Source: Schistosoma haematobium
Lineage: Eukaryota > Platyhelminthes > Trematoda > Strigeidida > Schistosomatidae
NCBI RefSeq assembly: GCF_000699445.3
Contig: NC_067196.1
Coordinates: 85,674,364-85,738,363 of the forward strand
DNA: 64,000 nucleotides
Direction: 5' to 3'
Shown here: in pieces, positions 61,301 through 64,000 of the stretch
Position numbering within the stretch: the stretch's first letter is position 1
Layout: the number at the start of each line of letters is the position of its first letter
Made by a program: the position numbers and the translations under genes
Notes under the pieces: model-generated
What the model was told of the DNA's origin: nothing
Database searches by the model: none
The model's input: only the letters and a program-made list of their open reading frames with translations

Positions 61301-62222
61301 GGAGGAAGAAATTAGGAAGAAGAGCTGGAAGTGGATAGGACATACATTGAGGAAAGCAGCCAACTGAGTCACAAGATAAGCCCTCACATGGAATCCTCAG
61401 GGCCAAATATGGAGGAGGAGAGGAAGATCAAAGAACACATTACGCCGGAAAATAGAGATAGACATGAGAAAAATGAACAAGAATTGAATGGAATTAGAAA
61501 AGAAGTCCCAGGACAGAGTGTGTTGGAGAATGCTGGTCAGCGGCCTATGCCCCATTAGGAGCAACAGGTGTAAGTAAGTAAGTAAAGTAAGTTGAAATGC
61601 ATTGAAATATGTAAGTAATTTGTGTATTAAATTGTGATGTGTGCTACTTATGTTGACATAAGTAGTATATAACATCAATTAGCAATAAAATGCCTGGTAG
61701 CAGAAGGTTGAAAATATCAAGGAGGCAAGAATGGGAACAGAAAGCAATTAGTATGGAAACGCAAGAACAATGACGTCTGAGACAAGTAATAAAGTATTGG
61801 AGTATAGTTTTTCTATTTTATCAAGTAGCTTTGTAATTTTGTGCTAAATATAATCGGTTATCCTCACTCATGTTCTCTTTCACTACTAATGACTATCTCT
61901 CATTTAAAACTACAGTAGTAATTTAAACATTTTAAACATACTGAAATGAAGTTGTATATTACATTTATTCAAAATTATATGATAAAAACAATATTAAAAT
62001 TACTTTCTCTCTGTAAAGACGTTTTGAACAATCAAATGATTGTATTAATGCTGCCGCATGACCGACAAATAAAGCATATCCAGTAGCTCCAGTAACCATA
62101 CTTATCACTGTAACCCATGCTTCACTTAAACTAGTAGGTGGATATCTTCCATAACCAATAGTTAACATATGCGACATAGCTTTAAACAAAGCCCAAGTGT
62201 ATTGATCAAACCAATAAGCATT
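51693..62222 (-). CDS. HCN: HCN-type cyclic-nucleotide-gated cation channel, C-terminal half (five exons)
   Basis: The joined exons encode 486 residues without a stop. HCN channels are tetrameric plasma-membrane channels opened by hyperpolarization and tuned by cAMP, carrying Na+ and K+ current. Present here in order: pore helix/filter and S6 (exon 62004-62222), A'-helix and C-linker (60191-60337), cyclic-nucleotide-binding domain (55993-56236 and 53899-54140) and a non-conserved tail (51693-52301). Introns are 1666, 3853, 1852 and 1597 bases, all GT-AG. S1-S5 and the start codon are not in the window or were not recognised. Splicing is inferred from homology, with no transcript evidence. Confidence 0.9.
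52402..52690 (+). mobile_element. MITE-like repeat, degraded copy, in HCN intron
   Basis: Collinear with 57502-57792 (shared blocks GAGACTAT(A/G)ATTTATGGACGAA, CCTAAATCTAATTC, CACTCTCAAGGTC, AGCGTCGCTCAAAGGTCGTC). Its right terminal inverted repeat is degraded. It lies in the last HCN intron. Confidence 0.7.
52691..53898. other. HCN intron remainder, nothing recognised
   Basis: AT-rich intronic DNA, with a small inverted motif near 53570-53605. No conserved element recognised. Confidence 0.45.
53899..54140 (-). CDS. HCN: HCN exon: phosphate-binding cassette and C-helix
   Basis: 242 bases, acceptor TTATAG and donor GTAAGA. (E)[19 protein letters not shown] is the phosphate-binding cassette: the Arg equivalent to HCN2 R591 is present, while the following residue is Val where HCN2 has T592. 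[28 protein letters not shown] forms the C-helix, keeping the Arg equivalent to R632. The end [14 protein letters not shown] leaves the domain. Equivalences are by eye alignment. Confidence 0.92.
54235..54610 (-). mobile_element. Family A SINE in HCN intron, sense orientation
   Basis: Minus strand (same strand as HCN): leader, a second tRNA-like scrap, tRNA-like box (about 54415-54350), hammerhead region about 54293-54338 and tail ending at about 54235. In the ribozyme the base equivalent to G12 is A (54309 reads t), a change expected to abolish cleavage while the stems remain. Confidence 0.8.
54908..55428 (+). mobile_element. Solo LTR-like copy (family G) in HCN intron
   Basis: Starts TGTTATGTCG and ends AAGTTATAACA, with TATA-like GGTATATAAACC near 55194-55205. 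Collinear with 47221-47698 but with an extra block near 55380-55410 (ACGTTATACATTAACAGGGCGC). No matching 5-bp flanks were found. It is antisense to HCN. Confidence 0.8.
55685..55780 (+). mobile_element. tRNA-like relic in HCN intron
   Basis: GGTTTAATGGTTAAAGTGCTCG followed by GTAGGTCCAAGACTCGTATCCC resembles the A/B box part of a family A element; hammerhead and tail are not evident. Confidence 0.4.
55993..56236 (-). CDS. HCN: HCN exon: end of C-linker and first half of CNBD
   Basis: 244 bases, acceptor TTTAAG and donor GTGAGT, ending in phase 1. [20 protein letters not shown] completes the C-linker. [25 protein letters not shown] and LSDGSYFG form the first part of the cAMP-binding beta roll. 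The last G base joins AA in the next exon to give the Glu of the FGEI motif, which contacts the cyclic-nucleotide ribose in known structures. Confidence 0.92.
56279..56745 (+). mobile_element. Fold-back family A SINE in HCN intron
   Basis: The inverted arm (56279-56392, hammerhead 5' side deleted) is followed by the direct body: leader, tRNA-like box (about 56565-56640), hammerhead 56647-56692 (CTGAGGA and GAAAC kept, stem II weakened to GTCC/CGGC) and tail. It is antisense to HCN and lies 42 bases upstream of the CNBD exon. Confidence 0.75.
57288..57890 (+). repeat. LTR-like repeat family E, split by a MITE
   Basis: 57288-57501 and 57793-57890 together align with 61637-61890; the MITE-like element 57502-57792 interrupts. 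It carries TAAGTAGTATATAACGC and a purine-rich block (AGAAGATCGAGGAGG). Confidence 0.65.
57502..57792 (+). mobile_element. MITE-like element, 291 bp, TIRs and TSD
   Basis: Ends CGGCGAGACTATGATTTAT and ATAAATTATAATCTCACCG are inverted repeats (19 bases, three mismatches). Flanked by TATTCA at 57496-57501 and 57793-57798. No coding capacity. TIR and TSD do not let me assign a superfamily by eye. Confidence 0.8.
57941..58080 (-). mobile_element. Family A SINE 3' end in HCN intron, sense orientation
   Basis: Minus strand, the strand of HCN: hammerhead and full tail ending TCTCCACAAAAACCCCTTCTGATA; the tRNA-like part is absent. Confidence 0.8.
58029..58074 (-). ncRNA. Hammerhead ribozyme in HCN intron, sense strand
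   Basis: Minus strand: stem I GCACTG/CAGTGC, CTGAGGA, stem II GTCC/GGAC, GAA, stem III ACGG/CCAT with a single C-A mismatch, cleavage C. All core bases are present. It would be transcribed as part of the HCN pre-mRNA. Confidence 0.7.
58081..58674. other. HCN intron stretch, nothing recognised
   Basis: AT-rich, no feature recognised. Confidence 0.4.
58675..58940 (+). mobile_element. Family A SINE, divergent, antisense in HCN intron
   Basis: Leader, tRNA-like box (about 58745-58800), dead hammerhead region (about 58825-58870) and tail ending AATCTCTAC. Confidence 0.65.
58941..59574. other. HCN intron stretch, nothing recognised
   Basis: AT-rich, no feature recognised. Confidence 0.4.
59575..60144 (+). 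mobile_element. LTR-like copy (family G) with duplicated head
   Basis: 59645-60144 starts TGTTATATCC and ends CATAACA, with GGTATATAAACC near 59935. The preceding 59575-59635 repeats the first 70 or so bases of the LTR (AGATAAAATTACAGGTAACTTC versus AGATTAAATTACGAGTAACTTC), so its 5' end is tandemly duplicated. It is diverged from 47221-47698 and antisense to HCN. Confidence 0.7.
60191..60337 (-). CDS. HCN: HCN exon: C-linker
   Basis: 49 codons, phase 0, acceptor TTTAG and donor [26 protein letters not shown] corresponds to the A' helix that starts the HCN C-linker, then [20 protein letters not shown], the strongly conserved C-linker block, ending SECLKE. The C-linker transmits cyclic-nucleotide binding to the gate. 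The exon/intron edges line up with uninterrupted homology on both sides. Confidence 0.92.
60415..60672 (+). mobile_element. Family A SINE, divergent, antisense in HCN intron
   Basis: tRNA-like box (about 60476-60535, B box TGTTCGAGTCCCG), hammerhead remnant (about 60543-60590, AATGAGGA with stem II lost) and tail ending CCATATACTGGTATATA. Confidence 0.65.
60673..61151. other. HCN intron stretch with Sm-alpha scrap
   Basis: 60683-60740 resembles a short minus-strand family B fragment (TTTAAGACTCGTCAACTGGATG). Otherwise nothing recognised. Confidence 0.45.
61162..61589 (+). mobile_element. RTE-like LINE 3' end in HCN intron, 10-bp TSD
   Basis: Flanked by AGTTGAAATG at 61152-61161 and 61590-61599. 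Broken frames cover the same C-terminal region as 5263-5975, including [18 protein letters not shown], and it ends GTAAGTAAGTAAAGTA. It is antisense to HCN. Confidence 0.8.
61637..61890 (+). repeat. LTR-like repeat family E, copy 3
   Basis: Starts TGTGATGTGTGCTACTTATG and contains CATAAGTAGTATATAAC. It is the uninterrupted counterpart of 57288-57890 and lies next to the pore exon of HCN. Confidence 0.65.
62004..62222 (-). CDS. HCN: HCN exon: pore loop, selectivity filter and S6
   Basis: 73 codons, phase 0 at both ends, acceptor TAATAG and donor GTAATT. It begins [20 protein letters not shown], matching the HCN pore helix ([11 protein letters not shown]). The filter TIGYG is residues 21-25 (62148-62162) and GRYPP follows where vertebrate HCN has GxQAP. 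S6 runs about residues 35-58, then [20 protein letters not shown] enters the C-linker. The filter's first residue is Thr where vertebrate HCN has Cys. The exact upstream exon is unknown. Confidence 0.92.
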
Positions 62223-62489
62223 CTATTAAATAAATATTAAAGAAAAAATATGTATGGTAATATCCTCTATTAAGTTCAACTTCTAATAATAAGAGGTAAT
62301 ATATGATGGGAAAAAATTTGAAAGGTTGAATACAATCTTATCCTAAGGTTCTAGGTGAATGGGGGTAACTTACGGATTGCCATACAACCATTCAGGAATG
62401 AGTAAGAGGCTTCAACGTCACGGCATATATACTGATAAACTCTACCATTTGGCTAAAATTGGGTAGCATGAATATAACGGCTTATCGCA

Positions 62490-63363
62490 TTGTGACAACG
62501 CGTTGACAACTTCACTTATCTTGGAAGTCTGATTACACCTAATGGGTCGGTGTCCGACGAAATCTCAGCACGGATTCGAAAAGCTCGTTTGGCGTTCGCC
62601 AACTTACGTCACCTATGGCGAAGGCGAGATATCCGTTTATCAATAAAAGGACGAGTATACTGCGCGGCAGTCCATTCCGTTGTACTTTACAGCTGCAAAA
62701 CATGGCCACTAAGAGTAGAAGATATTCGTAAGCCACTAATATTTGACCACAGATGCCTTAGAAGTATTGCTGGCATCTGTTGGGATCACTGGGTAAGTAA
62801 TAGTGAGGTTAGACGTAGGGTATTAGGGAATGATCGTAAATTAGTTTAAGAGATTGTGGATCTTCATCGACTGAGATGATTGGGTCAATATCACGTATGC
62901 CTGAACACTGAGTGCCACGACGTGTAATGCTAACCAGTGTTGGTGATGATTGGAAGAAAATTAGGGTTGGCGAAACTAAAACATGGCGTCAGTGCTTGAA
63001 GTCACTATTTTGTGGTCTGAGCGATGTTGGTAGATGCAGAATACTTGGTTGGGGTCCGCGTGACTATCTTAACCAATGGTTGGAGACTCTTGGTGACATG
63101 GCTCAGAATCGATCACAGTGGTGTCGGTGTATACACTCTCTGTCTTCCTTTAAACTAAGAGATTAAAATCGTCTCATATCCTTCATTCCACGAACTAATT
63201 CTTTCTTTCTGTGTTATATCCTCATTACAATCTTTCTTTTATATATTACCACCTTTGAATTAACTACTTTTATGAATCCGGTGTTCATCTTGTTGTGTTG
63301 ATGAGGTATGGACTGATGCATATATGTGCCTGGTCCTACGTTGCAGCTGACTGACTGACTGAG
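62490..63363 (+). mobile_element. LINE family L7, 3' half, antisense in HCN intron
   Basis: Frames encode DEISARIRKARLAFANLRHL, KTWPLRVEDIRKP and, after a stop, DDWKKIRVGETKTWRQCLKS, LGWGPRDYLNQWLETLGDMA. It ends GCAGCTGACTGACTGACTGA. It is the same family as 35827-36988; the catalytic part of the reverse transcriptase is missing. Confidence 0.85.
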
Positions 63364-63804
63364 CGAGGATAATATGATAATATATTTACAAAATATTAAA
63401 AAGCACTTATATGTGAATGTCGTGAAGAAACTTCCCTAAATGTGTATATAGAAACACGAGATCAATTAGTTAAGATGTTAATGTTAGAATTTTAGGTTTG
63501 GGATATTAAAGTTAGAGAATCCATAGAAAACTTCGAAAAGTTCCCTAATAATGTAAAAGCAATATCTTGCCAGTAATTTTCTTCGTTTCCTATTATAAAT
63601 AAAGGTTAATGCCTTCTGACTGGTTAAAACGTGTTTTTCTTGCTATCATGACAACTCTTTTGTAACTCACCACTAAAAATTTATTTCAGTTAGTTAATCT
63701 GATGTGTTAACCCAAGCTACTGAACAATCATTTCTAAGTAACCGACTAATTAACTAATTTACAATTAACTACATAACAAAAGTGTTGAAAATATATAAAT
63801 ATGA
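63364..63804. other. Stretch with no recognised feature
   Basis: AT-rich; I found no S1-S5 exon of HCN here on the minus strand. Confidence 0.45.
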
Positions 63805-64000
63805 AGATGATTGCACAAAATCACCAATTGATTAAAATTATGTCTGTACATCACCAGATTCCAATTAAGTGGTCTATAGGTTAAGCATTCGCTCGCGAGA
63901 CCGAAGGTCTCATGTTCGATTCCCGGTGGTATTGTCGATGTGTACTATTGAGAAGTTTCATAACAAGGTGAAATAGCCGTCAGGTCTTTCCTGGTTTCTA
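63805..64000 (+). mobile_element. Family A SINE, divergent, cut by window end
   Basis: tRNA-like box (about 63866-63925, B box TGTTCGATTCCCGG) and a dead hammerhead region (about 63935-63985); the tail continues past the window. Confidence 0.65.

Noticed and set aside
63364..63804. Search for an upstream HCN exon (S5 or voltage sensor)
   Set aside because: No minus-strand frame shows HCN transmembrane motifs; the missing exons probably lie outside the window.

Overview
The window is eukaryotic, AT-rich and dominated by repeats. It is most consistent with a blood fluke (Schistosoma, Platyhelminthes; species not resolved). The evidence is the 336-base-period hammerhead/tRNA-like repeat of the kind described as Sm-alpha in schistosomes, RTE-like non-LTR retrotransposon fragments ending in GTAA repeats, and long (TA)n and (TCA)n tracts. 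A multi-exon ion-channel gene with GT-AG introns rules out a prokaryote. All family names come from recognition by eye; no search was run.

Only one host gene can be supported. It lies on the minus strand from 62222 down to 51693: five exons encode the C-terminal 486 residues of a hyperpolarization-activated cyclic-nucleotide-gated (HCN) channel, comprising pore/S6, C-linker, cyclic-nucleotide-binding domain and a divergent tail. The voltage-sensor exons (S1-S5) lie beyond the right edge or were not recognised.

From 1 to about 51 kb I find no host gene, only interspersed repeats. Three tRNA-like short element families carry hammerhead ribozyme motifs. Family A has core CTGAGGA and is the commonest. 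Family B is Sm-alpha-like, with a GTCC/GGAC stem II and a GCGCGTC cleavage side. Family C has a GTGC/GCAC stem II. In all three, many copies are fold-backs: an inverted copy of the 3' hammerhead end precedes the tRNA-like body. Two hammerheads keep every core base and all three stems on paper: 4289-4333 (family C) and 32408-32453 (family A), both minus strand. Other content includes RTE-like LINEs (5.3, 14.7, 15.8, 21, 28.5, 37-40 and 61.2 kb), a second LINE family (31, 36 and 62.5 kb), CR1/jockey-like LINE pieces (7.2 and 23.7 kb), three solo-LTR-like copies (47.2, 54.9 and 59.6 kb), a MITE-like pair (52.4 and 57.5 kb), and a perfect 250-unit TCA microsatellite (33949-34698).

The HCN introns are heavily invaded by the same families. 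One near-intact hammerhead (58029-58074) is in the sense orientation of the HCN pre-mRNA. Several insertions have clear target-site duplications (306-855, 27254-27333, 28446-28713, 32351-32522, 47221-47698, 61162-61589). These show that short, ribozyme-bearing and LINE elements moved as discrete units, probably with the short elements using LINE machinery.
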